Below, piece by piece: positions 11,292 through 23,912 of a stretch of 64,000 bases of DNA (the first letter of the stretch is position 1; the number at the start of each line of letters is the position of its first letter). This stretch comes from Gari tellinella (Eukaryota; Mollusca; Bivalvia; Cardiida; Psammobiidae): contig OV277861.1 in the NCBI GenBank assembly GCA_922989275.2, positions 93,286,993 to 93,350,992 on the forward strand. The letters are read 5' to 3'. Both the position numbers and the translations under genes were made by a program. The notes under the pieces were generated by a model. It saw only the letters and a program-made list of their open reading frames with translations. It ran no database searches and was not told the DNA's origin.

Positions 11292-13367
11292 CGAAGTAAC
11301 TATTACACAAATGATTTATTAACATACTCTTTTTTTTAAGCAAGGCTGATTGAATGGCTAGATCTTGATCTATCTAGATATATATGTACATGGTTTGAAC
11401 AAAACGTGGATTATTGAGATGGTTTTTATATTCATCTTGATTAATTCAATACAACAATTGAACGTGGACATCAATAGTTAGTTTGGTTTTCGAAATGACG
11501 TCATGTATGGTGGTATGGCTTCATTTATGTTGTTACGTCATTATCAATCTTGTTCGGAGTCACTCTTGATGCTAGATCTCGATCTATATAGCCTTTCAAT
11601 GGGAGTGTTTGGGAGATAAAAAATGGCTCGAACAACTCCGCAAATGACCAGATCTACGTAAAAACTGTTTTTTATAAATTGTAGTTTTGATCATAATCAA
11701 ATTCTTAAACAAAAATCTGTGTCATAAAGACGCCTGATTCGATCCCGCGCACCATTCCCGCATGTAGCAGTGATGTGCAACAATCAACTGTTGCATCCTG
11801 GCATGATATTTGAAATTACGTCATTTATACTTTGAAGCGATGAACTACAGACAACAGTATTGAAGCAGAGGATAATGGTTGTATTGTAGGGGTAAAAACC
11901 TCGCGATAAATTTGATCATGAAAGGATTAACAACTCAAATGTGTTGCTTTAATTACACAATGTAAGCAAGGAACTGTTTTCGAAAACAGTTTGCACGTAC
12001 ACTATATGTATCAATGCCCGTAATAAAAAATCACTGCATGCTAGCTTATGTTTTCGTCTGCAACAATTGTAGACTGCTAAAGTTAACAAATACATTCGGA
12101 GTATCGAATTACTAAATTCGAATAAGACCTGATCAGGATCCGAACTTTTCGGAAAGGTTCGCCAAATATTATCATTATTATATCGCTAGCACATTCAAAG
12201 TTAAAGTCGATACATTGTACGCGTAATCTATCGTTTCAGATTGAACGAAACGTATGAATTAAAAACCGTAACTCCAACTGAAAAAATGTATGAGAAAATA
12301 AGAGTTACATATCTTTATTTGTAAAATATGCTTTGTTAAGGAGAGTTCAAGTTACACTGCACAGTCTGGTAAAAGATGTGCCAGAAATATTTCGTCACGC
12401 TAAATACAATGGGGATTGGGATCGTACAACACCTGGTTTAAAACGTCTGTAAGCCAAAGTGTATGTGTTACGATTTTACGTCGCCTTAACAGTACATGTT
12501 TTTAGTAATATCTTCCGGAGTGGGTTCAATGAAAATTGCTCTGTTGTAGCTTTTCACTGTCAAGGCCATGTCAATGTCTCGTAAGTAAAACCCAAACAAA
12601 TCATTAGACCAAATAATTAGAAACTGGAATTTTCCATTTAATATTCCAGGAATCAATGAGCTTTCTGCTTCTTTAAACAGGAACCTGTCATTAAAACACC
12701 ATTTGAAGGTTTTGTGCGCAATAATTGGTCGAAAAGGTTTTGGAATACAATTAGTTTCGGTTTGTCAGAGACCTACGGTTTTACATGTTCCTGTTTTAAA
12801 GGTTAGACTGTAGAACGGACGAAACGATCGCTTATTTTTATTTTGTCTCGGTTGGTTTGCTATTTTACTAGCAGGAGTAAGCTACATTCTGTCCATAAAG
12901 TGTGAGGTAATAGGCTAAGGTTAGATTACATATTAATTAATTTGCTCTAAAGGAATATACATTTATTCAATCAAATGTTTGCCCTATGACTTGCTGCTCG
13001 AAATGTGCTTAGCCGTAAAACATTAGCCGAAATTGCTGTTCGCCTTTTTACATATAGGTATATGCCTTAACAAGTAAACACATGACTATACACAGTCGAT
13101 CGTGAACATGTACATAATTTTAGACTCAAAGAAAGTCTTAAGTACACAAAGTTGTTAAATGCAGGATGCCAAAATACAACAAGCTTGTATTAGTGTTTCC
13201 CTGCATAAAGTAGCTACATGTCTTTACAGTTATTTGTTTTGATCTGCGTTCAAGTCGTGATCTGTTTACACAGGAATTAATGACTGTACATAAAACATTG
13301 ATGTTTTCTATCCGTGCTTTATTACAATATATTTTAGACCTGTGTCCAATACAATGACAGCTGTGTG
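11292..13367. other. Stretch without recognised gene
   Basis: AT-rich unique-looking sequence. The only visible items are a decayed family C right end near 11880-11931 and weak inverted pairs. No coding signal on either strand. Confidence 0.4.
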
Positions 13368-13619
13368 TTAACCCATTACAGCAAAACCTGTTTCTAGTTT
13401 TGAAATAATGTGACCACTTAAAGCAGGTTGAAAGAAAATCAGAATGTGCCTAAGGCACATTCTGCTTTACTTTCAACCTGCTTTAAGCTACCATCTCTCA
13501 GGATATAAAAAAATATTTCTGTTGGAACATGTTTATGATTGTATAAATTTGAACTATTTTCTTTTGTGGAGGAATACATAAACTGTGCTAAAAAGCTCGT
13601 CTATAAGGTAAAGGGTTAA
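13368..13619 (+). mobile_element. Family E element (TTAA-flanked MITE)
   Basis: 252 bp. TTAACCCATTACAGC to AAGGTAAAGGGTTAA. The hairpin arms are AAAGCAGGTTGAAAG and CTTTCAACCTGCTTT, with tip GTGCCTAAGGCAC. Confidence 0.8.
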
Positions 13620-14009
13620 CCTTCCCTGTGTAAATTATTTTACAAAACGCATGAAGCGTTACGAAGGACTATAGGCTTTATGAAACCCGATACCCATGAA
13701 TATGTGAAACCACCAATGAATAACAGATAAATATAGTCTATTTGAACTAACCTCAATTAACTAGGGCATACAGAACCTGTATAGTGTCATACAGAAACTA
13801 CTTAATGATATAACGTAAAAACAAAACGAAGAAGGATTTCCGTCAGAACTGTTGTTTTTACTGTACAATCCAGGAAGTCAGGTACGTCATCTAAATATTT
13901 TAATATATCGGTTTAGTTTAAGTCTTTAAACGCCATACTGTCACATTTTAAACTGTTATCTGCATTTCTCTTCGATGTGTTAGACAGGCTGATTGAGAAT
14001 CACTGCAGA

Positions 14010-14074
14010 ACAGTTTGAATCCAGACCAGATTACGAGTAACTCGGTGTCTGATCTGCTTCCAAACTGTTTGTAA
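14010..14074. repeat. Core hairpin, solo
   Basis: AACAGTTTGAATCCAGACCA, tip ACGAGTAACTCGGTG, right arm TCTGATCTGCTTCCAAACTG. Confidence 0.5.
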
Positions 14075-14589
14075 TGCTGCTGTCGTTACCTTTGGCGATG
14101 AAACGGTTATTTATTAATTGTTCGCGTAACAGGTGTACATGTAGGTAACCAATAAAGTTGTCGTTGGAGAAGGGCGTGGTTCTTGGACTATATTGTTGTT
14201 TGTTGTTAGACATCTGTGGCTGTGGTACATTGAAGAAAACGGGTATATAAATTGTGGGTTGGTTATGCTTTTCCAGGATATGTAGCACTTTCAGAGTGAA
14301 ACAGTGAAACAGTCACGCCCACCTTTTTACAGTGTCCTTATCCAGTGACATCTTTGAAAACCGAACTACTTAACTTATCGACCCCTAGTGCCACATTTGT
14401 GCGTCATTTGGAAACAGTGTACATGTGCATGCATGGGTCAGCTGTGCACACATCCGATGCAATTTTTTTAATCCATGTTAGAAGGCTCTTTAAGTATCCC
14501 TTTGATCAGGATCTGGTCTGTTTGTTATTTTGCTATTTACACTCAAGGCCACAGCTAACTCAACACAACATCGACGTCTAACGCAAACG

Positions 14590-15930
14590 TTTTCAAACAA
14601 AATATACTTTAATAACTCGGAATCTTATCTGGTTCCAAATTGTTTGCGATGGAGAAATCAGAAATACTAACATAATCGTCACGTGTCAGCATTCTAATTA
14701 CTTTAACATTCTTCACGGTGATAACATGTTTGTAGTCTGCAACAGTTCTTTAAATTGATTTAAAAGGCATTTTCTTTCAGAAAATAAAATCAGCATGTCA
14801 AACAGTAAAGATTCAGATGGGAGGCTGAATTATTTGGCGTCTCGTATTGATCCAACCCGTTCGAAGCACACATTGGCCTGCAGCATGCCGACAGTTAAAC
14901 CGACTACTTATCAGATGTAAACATAGTCTAACTTCAGGCATTTGGTTAGAGAAAATCCAAACGGTATGCGTCCTGATCGGTGCCTGATATGGATTCAATG
15001 TGTTTGTTAAAGTTTATGTTAAGCAGTGACACGGTTACACAGTCAATATTGTATTAAGCGACTACTCAGTGAAGTAGCGGGGTGACCTCTTAAGACAAGA
15101 GAATGTTTAATACCGGATAGTAAAAGTACAGAAAACACTTCCTGTATGAGCTTTCTGAATAGAGCAGTATCATATATAAACTACTGTACACGTGTCTGTT
15201 GAGTGATGGCTTAATACAATATTAATTGTACTGCTTATTGTCAAAACCCATACGCTGCCGAGTCCGAACACACTGGTATTTGTAATCATTTTAGATCACG
15301 ATCATTTGGTTAGTTTTTCGGGGTATGACGAGCATCTAAATTTTTAAACATTTACATTGATTTATGTTCTGCCAATCAGTCTAAACCTTGTTTTTAAATA
15401 AAGCAATCAAACCATTCTACCAACTTAAAAAAGGCTAAGTCCTGGCAGTGAGCGGTTAAAAGGGATTTGACCTGATAGCCACTTTCTGTAAATGTTGCTG
15501 TGACCTACTATAGACTTTAGCACACATGTTATTGGAGTAAAGGTACATGTACCAGAATTGTGACTGATCTTTAAAATGGGAAAGGATTAATGCAGAATGA
15601 AAACGATCCAGAAAGCTAATCCAGGATGTGATTTCCCTATCGTTGGGCCTATTATCAACAGTAGTGAACTTGTTTATATGTATGTGATATTTAGTTTAAG
15701 CTTAATCAATTAGCCGCTTCATACAGATTTTACTGTTCATGCGAAATTAGATACGTCAGACCCTGTGTTTTCTTTAATTGTGTTATCTAATGGCATGTAG
15801 TCTGCATAGCTCGATGTATATTAAGTTAATCACTTAATTAGATTGGTAAATGTAAGTATATCAACGGTAAACAATACGTACATCGAAAAGTATGCTATGT
15901 CCTAAAATGCTTTTTTTTCATGTTAACTTA
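14590..15930. other. Stretch without recognised gene
   Basis: Scattered core-hairpin remnants near 14820 and 14990; nothing else that I can support. Confidence 0.35.
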
Positions 15931-15932
15931 CA

Positions 15933-16181
15933 TACAGTAGAGAATGTGGTATTCTTTCCCAATAAACGCGTTTACGCTAAAACTATTATTTGCAGTGCAA
16001 ACAGTTTGGGCCAGATCAGACGCCGGGTAACCCGGCGTCTGATCAGGCTCCAAACTGTTTGCCACCAAGATAAACATGAAATATCAGAATTGTCCAAAAG
16101 TTGTTCTTTTCTACGTTTTAGCGCTTTGCGTTTGCGTACGTTTGCGTTTAAACGGGAAAGAATAACAGATTCTCCACTGTA
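15933..16181 (+). mobile_element. Family A element, nearly identical to 23446-23694
   Basis: 249 bp with complete ends and hairpin. By eye it differs from the copy at 23446 at three positions. Confidence 0.88.
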
Positions 16182-16770
16182 CGTCAAACTCTTGCAAAAG
16201 TGTCAGAAGTATTCATTCCGCAACAACTCCGTAAGTCTGAGCGTTTTGATATACATGTTATGTGTACAGTGCTAACGCGTTTATGCTAAAATAGCTATGC
16301 CCATTGCAAACATTTTGGAGCACGATCAAATGCCTGGTATTTATGAGTAGAGCTTCCATAAACCTAAACACAACTACCAAATCAGTGCCGATGTGCCTGA
16401 AGTAAAACTAGATCATTCATACACAGCAGAACCTGCATTATGTGGTCACTGTACATGTAGAAGGATCCATGGTCATCGTTATGAAAGGAGTACTGCTTAC
16501 TGTCTGATCAAACTAATTCAGAACTCTTCTATTAATATTTCACATTGTGTCAGAATGTCAATGTCATTTTGTTTATTTGACCTCTAGTAAGGCTTAGACA
16601 ACTGAGTATTTCACAATTGTTTTCAAATGTTCTGTGATATCATAATCTTATGACATGCCTATTGTACAATGGGATATATTTAGGGAATGACTAAATATGA
16701 CTGTAGGCGGAGTTCATTGCCAATCAAAATGTGATAAAGTATATAATTTATTGTAAATTATTACTACTCG

Positions 16771-17021
16771 TTCAGTGGAGAAGACATTATTCTTTCCCCA
16801 AAACAGCGTTTACGCTGTAAATTAGTATTCTCATTGTAAACAGTTCAGAGCCAGATCAGATACTGGGTAACCCGACATTTGATCAGGCTACATATTTTCA
16901 CCACTCAGATTGAAATAAACCGTTACAATGCTCGAGAAGTTTTGATTTCTTCATGGTATTGCTATGCGAATTCGTTTCTTTTTGGTTTAAACGGAAAATG
17001 ATAACAGTTTTCTCAACTGTA
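16771..17021 (+). mobile_element. Family A element, diverged
   Basis: The ends CAGTGGAGAAGACATTATTC and CAGTTGAGAAAACTGTTATC (inverted) remain. The hairpin is eroded (GATACTGGGTAACCCGACAT). Confidence 0.7.
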
Positions 17022-17091
17022 TAATTATATTCTCAAACCATGTGTGTTCGTTGCAAACAGTTTTGATTCAGATGTCAGCTAACTCGGCATC

Positions 17092-17205
17092 TAGTCAAGC
17101 TCTACGTAATCTAAGGTTCTGTTTGCATTGTGATAGGCGCGACTTAGAAGACGAATATAATTTTGTACTTGTTTGTCCGGTATATGATGATAAGAAGTTC
17201 TTGGC
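17092..17205 (+). pseudogene. LINE reverse transcriptase C-terminal fragment
   Basis: The + frame reads LRFCLHCDRRDLEDEYNFVL then VCPVYDD, the C..C....EDEYHF.L.CP.Y zinc-knuckle signature near the C-terminus of non-LTR retrotransposon ORF2 proteins. Frame quality decays after it, and an A/C-type hairpin remnant adjoins upstream. Recognition is by motif only. Confidence 0.65.
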
Positions 17206-17952
17206 ATGTGACTATGATTATTATTATCATGACTATGTTGATGTAATAAGAAACACTACGTGTTTACATTACTGAATAAAGACAAATCTACACTGTTTGG
17301 CACTCATATTTTAATAATCGTCAACATCTTCGGAATGTTAAGATTACTACACCTAATCAGGAATGAAACACGTCTTCTTTACGAGTTCCAAAGGCAAAAA
17401 TAATCGCTTTAGAACCTCGTTAGAGTTTTTGAATAACTTATTCCGCATTTTCTGGCGGTTGTTTTTGCTTCACCACTTTATTTATGAAAACGTTTCCAAA
17501 TCTCCTAACTAAGTATCAACCAATGTGTACACTTGTAATACATGTTATTAGTCATTTATCATCAAAACCTAAAGTAAAAACATAGGCACGTAGTATCTAA
17601 ATTAGATTTGTCCATCCGAGGTTCCAGCGATCGATAAGTTAATACACTTGATTGTATATTACACAATGTGATATTTCCTGCCTTCTGTAATTTTAATATC
17701 CTATGACAGACCTAAATGGATGTATATTAACTAATGACTTATACGAGGCATGGTGTAACAATGAACAACGTATAATGATGAATGTTACTACTTCTCAAGT
17801 ATTGACTTATTGATAATGTTAAAGTGTAGATATATGTGAAGTTTTAACCCGTTGATCCATAGAGACGTCAATGCGCATCTTTAATATACGTTCCTGTTAA
17901 CACACGCTGTAAACTCGAAAAGTACATTGTGACATACATCATCTCTGTTGTA

Positions 17953-18121
17953 AAGCACTGACCTCTCGATTACGACCATTTAATTGTATTAATGATTAGT
18001 TGTTTACCACAGGTGACTGCTTACAGCAAAGTGACAGTAAAATAGAAATCACCTTTACTGACACCTTGCATTAAGCTGTCACATGTCTTTTATACAATTA
18101 ATAAGTCTTCGTTTTACTGTA
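17953..18121. mobile_element. Family F element (TA-flanked)
   Basis: CACTGACCTCTCGATTACGA at the left, GTTTTACTGTA at the right. Central hairpin GGTGACTGCTTACAGCAAAG / TTGCATTAAGCTGTCAC. Confidence 0.6.
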
Positions 18122-18287
18122 TTTATAATTAGATACGGTAACAATCTGTACGACAGGTTTGCATGTAGCTAAGAGTATATCAACAAAGGATTCCCGCATT
18201 ACTTGAGTACTGGTACTATAATGAGTTCAGTAAAGAAATCGATGGCCGTCGATGGCCATCGATTGCGAGTTGGCTACCGGTCTGAAA

Positions 18288-18524
18288 TACAGTGGAGAAC
18301 ACGTATTGTTTTCATTCAAACGCAAACGCATTGCAATGAAATATAGAAAATGACAACCTTTTGACTATTCCGACTACCAGTTTTAATTTGAGTAGCAAAC
18401 AGTTTGGAGCCAGATCAGACGCCGGGTTACCCGGAATCTGATTTGGTTCCAAACTGTTTGCAATAAAACTAAAACTTTAAGCGTAACCAGGGTTATTTGG
18501 AAAGAAAACATTATTTCTACTGTA
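18288..18524 (-). mobile_element. Family A element
   Basis: Ends TACAGTGGAGAACACGTATT and TTTCTACTGTA; the hairpin GCCGGGTTACCCGGAATCTG is slightly mismatched. Confidence 0.75.
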
Positions 18525-18965
18525 CTCTGCATGCTGCACATGGGCATAAACTGCTTACCTAAACAGCAAAAAATGGTAATTGAACACACTGCAGTTTCAT
18601 ACTTTGCAATCATTTGCCTTAAATATTTCTTTGCTTCTTTATACATGTATAACACATTACTCTATGGATATGCCTTTTTACGCCTTAAATGTAGTCCTAC
18701 GCTCAAGGAATAGTTCACTGTATACAGTCATACATTAGTCACCGAAAGAATACTTTATATATTCTAGCAGATGACAGCTTAAAACAGATTCAAAGTTAAG
18801 CAGAATTCGCATAAAGGGATATTCTACCTTACTTTCAACATGTTGAAAATGGTAACCTGTTAAAACTTCATAACTAAACACTGGCTATGCACATACACAT
18901 TTTAACGACCGTCTAAATGTAGCCGGGTAGAAATATGGTGAAATGTTTGAATGGCATTTCTGGGT

Positions 18966-19038
18966 GACTCGGTAGCTCAGTGGTTAGAGCGTTGGCATGG
19001 TAAGCCAGAGGTCCTGGGTTCGAGTCCCAGTTGAGTCA
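18966..19038 (+). tRNA. tRNA-Thr(GGT)-like gene
   Basis: It folds as a full cloverleaf. Acceptor GACTCGG pairs with TTGAGTC (two G-U). The D arm is GCTC/GAGC, the anticodon stem TTGGC/GCCAG with loop ATGGTAA (anticodon GGT), and the T arm CTGGG/CCCAG with loop TTCGAGT; the discriminator is A. Internal A and B boxes are intact. No T-run terminator is seen just after it; a short TTTT starts at 19043. Animals normally read ACC with an AGT (inosine) tRNA-Thr, so a GGT anticodon suggests a SINE head or a tRNA-derived copy rather than a working gene. Confidence 0.7.
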
Positions 19039-19160
19039 CAACTTTTCCACCAAGTTACTTAAAGATACAATAAAAGATAGATAATAAAATTATAATCATA
19101 GTTACGAAACAAAACATCTACTACTAGTAACTCATTTTAATAAAAATAACATGTTTTTCT

Positions 19161-19305
19161 ACTTGGTCGAACATACACGTACATGTACATTAAAACTTGG
19201 CTGAACATACACGCATTTCGAAACTTGGTCGAACAAGAACGTATTTCAAAATTTGGTCGAACATACACGTATTTCGTAATTTGGTCGAATATACAATAAT
19301 ATCAA
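19161..19305. repeat. 28-bp minisatellite
   Basis: ACTTGGTCGAACATACACGT units begin at 19161, 19195, 19223, 19251 and 19279. It lies just downstream of the tRNA-like gene and shares GGTCGAACATAC wording with family H. Confidence 0.7.
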
Positions 19306-20304
19306 AGTTAACGCGTGACTTTATCTAAATGTTTTGGGTTTTTTTTCCAAATGAAACTTTAACTCAGAGTGTCAAATAGTTCACGCCTTAAATGTAGTCA
19401 TCGCAATTTCGCCAACAGTGTGCTGAAGGTTACATTTTACATAACTATTGATCAAAATATATTTCTGCTGACTAAACAAACCACCCATATACGTTTAAAC
19501 ATTCCTTAGTACGTGTACCATACATCGTAAAACTCCCAAATGTACGTCAACAGTCTTTGTTAAATTTATTCATAAAATAAGATTTAGATGATCTTCTCTG
19601 TTTAGCTAGACCTTTTCCCTTTCTCTAGTATCTAGTTTCAATAATTCACAAACGCGACTGTTGAAAGCACGCTGTTGAAAACAGCTTCAAGTAAACGCCG
19701 ACGCATCGTGTCATGGAAGATGAAATGTTTAACTTGTATCATTTTTATACATGGTAGAGACATGGGTCTCTTTTATGAATTAATAGAGGAGTAAAAATTA
19801 CGCTTCCATTTATAAAGATTTGAAAAGGGTTTTTTATGGGGAAAAGTATTAACATTTTTTACGCCTTATTTTATCGTCTTATCTACTTTAAGCTTTTTCT
19901 TACCACCAGTACATCGGTGAATATAAACTATTTACCTAAATTGTTATTTTAAAAAAACACTTATAGCAGTTTGACCGAATGAAAATTAATATTGACACTT
20001 TCAAAGAGTTTGGATCTTGATCAGAGGTCGAGAAATGCATCTTCTGAACAGAATTCAAACTGTTTGCAGAGTGGAGTTATGTTGCATATGGCTGTTGAGG
20101 GTTAAAACATGTACACCATTTATTGCAAAACATGCATTCTGTATACGCCACAATACCAGTATAAATCACAAGAAGATACGAACATAAACTAAACTATCCT
20201 GCTCCTTTTCTTAATATTTTAGATACATTCATGAAAAGCAGTTTATAAACTATGGAACAAATGCACACGATAGGAATAAATGTACATGTACATGTACTGC
20301 TAGT

Positions 20305-20549
20305 TACAGTGGAAAAGACGTTTTTCTTTCCCGTTAAAAGCGCAAACGAAACGCAAACGCAATGCACTTAGATGCACAATTATCCAGTAATGTGCCATTG
20401 CTAAATACCTTTTATGATCTGACTGGCAAACAGTTTGGAGCAAAGTTAAGTTACCCTTCGTCTGATCTGGCTCCAAACGAATTGCAAGGGAAATAATAGT
20501 TTTAGCGTAAACGCGGTTATTTAGAAAGAATAACTTCGTCTCTACTATA
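20305..20549 (-). mobile_element. Family A element, one hairpin arm damaged
   Basis: Ends TACAGTGGAAAAGACG and CGTCTCTACTATA. The left arm of the hairpin has lost its GATCAGACGCC block. Confidence 0.7.
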
Positions 20550-20676
20550 AGTAATCACAATAAACACTACATGTTTGTGTTACACAATGCACTCGTGTTT
20601 GATTTTCTAAACAATGAACTATCATTCTGCCTGAAGCCGTTACTGATATTGTTGATACACTAACCTATAATTTAGA

Positions 20677-20832
20677 TACAGTGAAATCTCTCCATAACAA
20701 CTACTTATATAAGTTTATAGTGTTAAGTACTTGCTTAAACCTTCTATTACACGTTCACCTTGTTTTAAGTTGCCACCTGTCTTTTATGCGACCACTTATG
20801 CTTCCTTTAATGGTCGTGCTAGAGAGGTGTAC
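20677..20832. mobile_element. Family F element
   Basis: TACAGTGAAATCTCTCCATA to GTCGTGCTAGAGAGGTGTAC. Its hairpin is poorly kept. Confidence 0.5.
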
Positions 20833-20951
20833 GTATATACGTTTACTTGTATGACATAATCATATGTCCGTTTAGCAGCAGACACAAGGGAAAATACATT
20901 ATTATTTCCTAGTAAACGAGTTCATAATACATGTAACACTTTTAGGTACAT

Positions 20952-21020
20952 GGCAAGCGGATGGGAGCCATATCAGACGCCGGGTAACCCGGTGTCTGAT
21001 CAGGTTCCATACTGTTTGCC
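20952..21020. repeat. Core hairpin, A-type, in degraded surroundings
   Basis: GGAGCCATATCAGACGCCGG with GGTGTCTGATCAGGTTCC. A weak left A end lies near 20883. Confidence 0.5.
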
Positions 21021-21115
21021 ATTCAGATTAAAAACAAATATATTGAAATTATGAAAACATTATAATTTCCTAATCTCTTGAATCTCTCTTTCAGCGTTAC
21101 TGTTGTTTGTATTAA

Positions 21116-21339
21116 TTAACTTTTTCGCTGCCAAATTTACCGTTTTATTGTCGTCTGCTTCAATAGTGTTATCTTCAAGATAGTTTAAAAGTCCAATTGA
21201 ATGTAATATGGTTTAAGAAATGTCGATACGAGTGTCAAACATTTTTGATAGTGATGAGACGCCTCGTTCACGCTGCGTCTGATCAGGACCCGAATAGTTT
21301 GCAAGGCGCCTTTTGGCGCCAATGACAGTGAAAGAGTTA
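21116..21339 (+). mobile_element. Family C element
   Basis: TTAACTTTTTCGCTGCC to GGCGCCAATGACAGTGAAAG. GTCGATACGAGTGTCAAACA precedes a decayed hairpin. Confidence 0.6.
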
Positions 21340-21892
21340 CCTGCCAAAAGATTCTCGTTATTTTACTTCCATGTTACCCAAGAGAGGAAGTTCTGTAGAT
21401 TTAAGAAAAAACAATATTCCTTTTCAATCATATTATTTCATATCTATAAGATAAGTAAAAGATGAGTCACAACTAAAAGTAGTGTCAAAGTATTTAGCAG
21501 AACACTCATACATTGACCTTCTGCTTTACTTTCATTTTGTTTTCTTGTTACGCTTTTATCATTTCGTACGTGAACAGCAATAAATAGATAATTTAACCTA
21601 AATGTATCTTTGCGACGCACAATCGCATGCTTAACCAAAAAGCATACAAAGCATACATCCGTGCATACATCCGTGCAAATACAGTGCTCCCTCCCTACAA
21701 CTTCCCACCAAACAACGATTCCTTCCCTACAACAATAATTGCAGCTCTTCCCTCCACCCCCCCCCCAAAAAAAACAAAAAAACATAATATCCAACCTATT
21801 CACGGCTGCAATGTCGTCTGCCTAAAATTGTCGTATGCTGTTTTTCTTAAAGTTACACAATGGGCATTTTGATAGAAAAAAACTTAATAACG

Positions 21893-22062
21893 AGTGACAA
21901 ACAGCTTGAATCCAGATCAGACGCCGCGTTACGCGGAGTATAGTCTGGATTCAAGCTGTTTGCAAATGTAAGCCAATTTCGCTCCCTCCATCGACTTCAT
22001 CTGAACAACGCACACAATTTCTGTCTCCCATTGGATGTCGTTGTAGAGAGGGAGCGTCTGTA
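21893..22062. mobile_element. Family J element
   Basis: AACAGCTTGAATCCAGATCA hairpin with one eroded arm, then CTCCCTCCATCGACTTCATC / GTCGTTGTAGAGAGGGAGC, the same two-part order as at 55-217. Confidence 0.6.
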
Positions 22063-22546
22063 GTGTTGTTAACTATACAAATTCATATACCAGTTAACAG
22101 ACATTTCCGACAGAATGTTTCTGAACAGCGTCTGCATTGTCTATCATATTACAATATATTGTAGAAAACAACCATAAGTAATGAAACATTGGCTACATTA
22201 CAGTGTAAAATGACATATTACAATTACACATTCAACAAGTTGATACCAGTACTATAACAATGGACATGTTCAAGTACATTACGTGTATGTAGTTTTATGT
22301 AACTTTAACTTTATTAGTAGATTGTATTGGACACGATTTTTTATAAAAGGCACTTCAGACAATTTATGTACAAAGTGGTAATAAGGAAGTATATGTATTT
22401 CCGGTCGGTTTAGCCCTTCAAGTGTCGTGTATAAGCAATATATGTCAATCCAATACTAATTCATTGTATTAAACAACAACGTGTTACTATGTTCATGGTG
22501 GTTTGCTATCAAGTTAACTGCTATAAACGTAATTCCATCTTCAACC

Positions 22547-22660
22547 TCGGGAACACAGACTGTTGATCGGGGAGTCTGAACTTGCTCACTGTTTGCAATG
22601 ACATTAATAGTTTCAATCTAAACGCGTTTATCGTGGAAAAATAACGTCTTCCCAATTGTA
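22547..22660 (-). mobile_element. Family A-like right-half fragment
   Basis: GATCGGGGAGTCTGAACTTG through TCAATCTAAACGCGTTTATC to CTTCCCAATTGTA. It is homologous to 23752-23912 and has one copy of the 13-mer that is repeated there. Confidence 0.55.
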
Positions 22661-22739
22661 TGGTGAACCAAAAAATGGCTCCTTACAAGGTCGGTGTGTT
22701 TTTCTACTTACGAAACTTTGATATGTGTGTCAAACAGTT

Positions 22740-22935
22740 AAGATCCGAATCAGATATCTCGAACTCGGTTAAGTCGAACATACCCGTATTTCAAAGTTTA
22801 AACGTGGATAAGCCACGTTTTAACTTTGAAATACGGGTATGTTCGACTTTATCGAGCATGAATAAATAAAGTTCATGTGTCGACATTTCGGATAGTTCGA
22901 GTTAAGCGAGTTTGAGATATCGAAGTTCGACTGTA
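22740..22935. mobile_element. Family H element
   Basis: ATATCTCGAACTCGG at the left; GATATCGAAGTTCGACTGTA at the right. Central palindrome GTTTAAACGTGGATAAGCCA. The left end is fused to a core-hairpin remnant. Confidence 0.65.
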
Positions 22936-23052
22936 CTTGCTAAGCAACCGTTCCATAAAAATGCAAACAGAGGTCTATAGACATATGATTGATATGAATG
23001 CTTACATGTCCTACATGTCAAACTAATTTAAGAGAGGTTCTGACTGAATATG

Positions 23053-23296
23053 TACTGTGGAGAATAGCTATTCTCTCCCAATAAACCGTTCATGCTAAAC
23101 TAATAATGTCCATCGCAAAGAGTATGGAGCCAGCTCAGACGCTGCGCTACCCGGCATATGATTATGCTTACTGTTGACTACTAGGATTAAAAGAAAAATG
23201 AGAGAAACATTGTAGTTTTCTACATGTAATTGCTTTGTGTTCGAGTTTCGGCTGCAATTAAACCGTGGAAAAGACTATAACGTGTTTTCAACTGTA
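23053..23296 (+). mobile_element. Family A element, diverged
   Basis: Ends TACTGTGGAGAATAGCTATT and GTTTTCAACTGTA. The core is recognisable as GCTGCGCTACCCGGC with a broken right arm. Confidence 0.65.
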
Positions 23297-23445
23297 TCAA
23301 GCACTGGAATATTGAAATAAAATTGACAATTCTGCCTATTGATATTAATATGCGTAGCAAACAGTTTGGAACCTGGTCATGGTCCGAGGTAATAAAACTT
23401 TAAACTTTAACAGGTGTTTTACAGTAGCAATATGTAATCAAAGAC

Positions 23446-23694
23446 TACAGTGGAGAATGTGTTATTCTTTCCCAATAAACGCGTTTACGCTAAAACTATT
23501 ATTTGCAGTGCAAACAGTTTGGACCAGATCAGACGCCGGGTAACCCGGCGTCTGATCAGGCTCCAAACTGTTTGCCACCAAGATAAACATGAAATATCAG
23601 AATTGTCCAAAAGTTGTTCTTTTCTACGTTTTAGCGCTTTGCGTTTGCGTACGTTTGCGTTTAAACGGGAAAGAATAACAGATTCTCCACTGTA
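23446..23694 (+). mobile_element. Family A element, nearly identical to 15933-16181
   Basis: 249 bp, intact ends and an almost perfect hairpin. Confidence 0.88.
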
Positions 23695-23751
23695 CAAACT
23701 GAGTGTTATGAGTTGAGATCATTTCTGAGTTTTGAGCTAGGGGTTGATTTT

Positions 23752-23912
23752 ATATAACCTCGGGAGCAAAACTGTTGATCGGGGAGTCTGATCGGGGAGT
23801 CTGATCGGGGAGTCTGATCGGGGAGTCTGAACTTGCTCACAACTGTTTGCAATGGCATTAATAGTTTCAGTATAAACGCGTTTATCGGGGAAAATATCGT
23901 TTTTCCTATTGT
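23752..23912 (-). mobile_element. Family A-like fragment with 13-mer tandem repeat
   Basis: Same layout as 22547-22660, including the downstream ACTGGCTCCTTGCAAGGTCG flank, so the two share a longer duplicated unit. Confidence 0.55.
23776..23827. repeat. Four perfect tandem copies of TGATCGGGGAGTC
   Basis: Exact 13-bp period, 52 bases. The paralogous segment at 22565 has a single copy. Confidence 0.9.

Noticed and set aside
15892..16275. 127-residue open frame, with similar ones at 2137-2436, 23450-23716, 29261-29500 and 53461-53658
   Set aside because: They run through family A elements, and the shared TVWSQIRRRVTRRLIRLQTV-like peptide is just the translated hairpin. No independent coding support.
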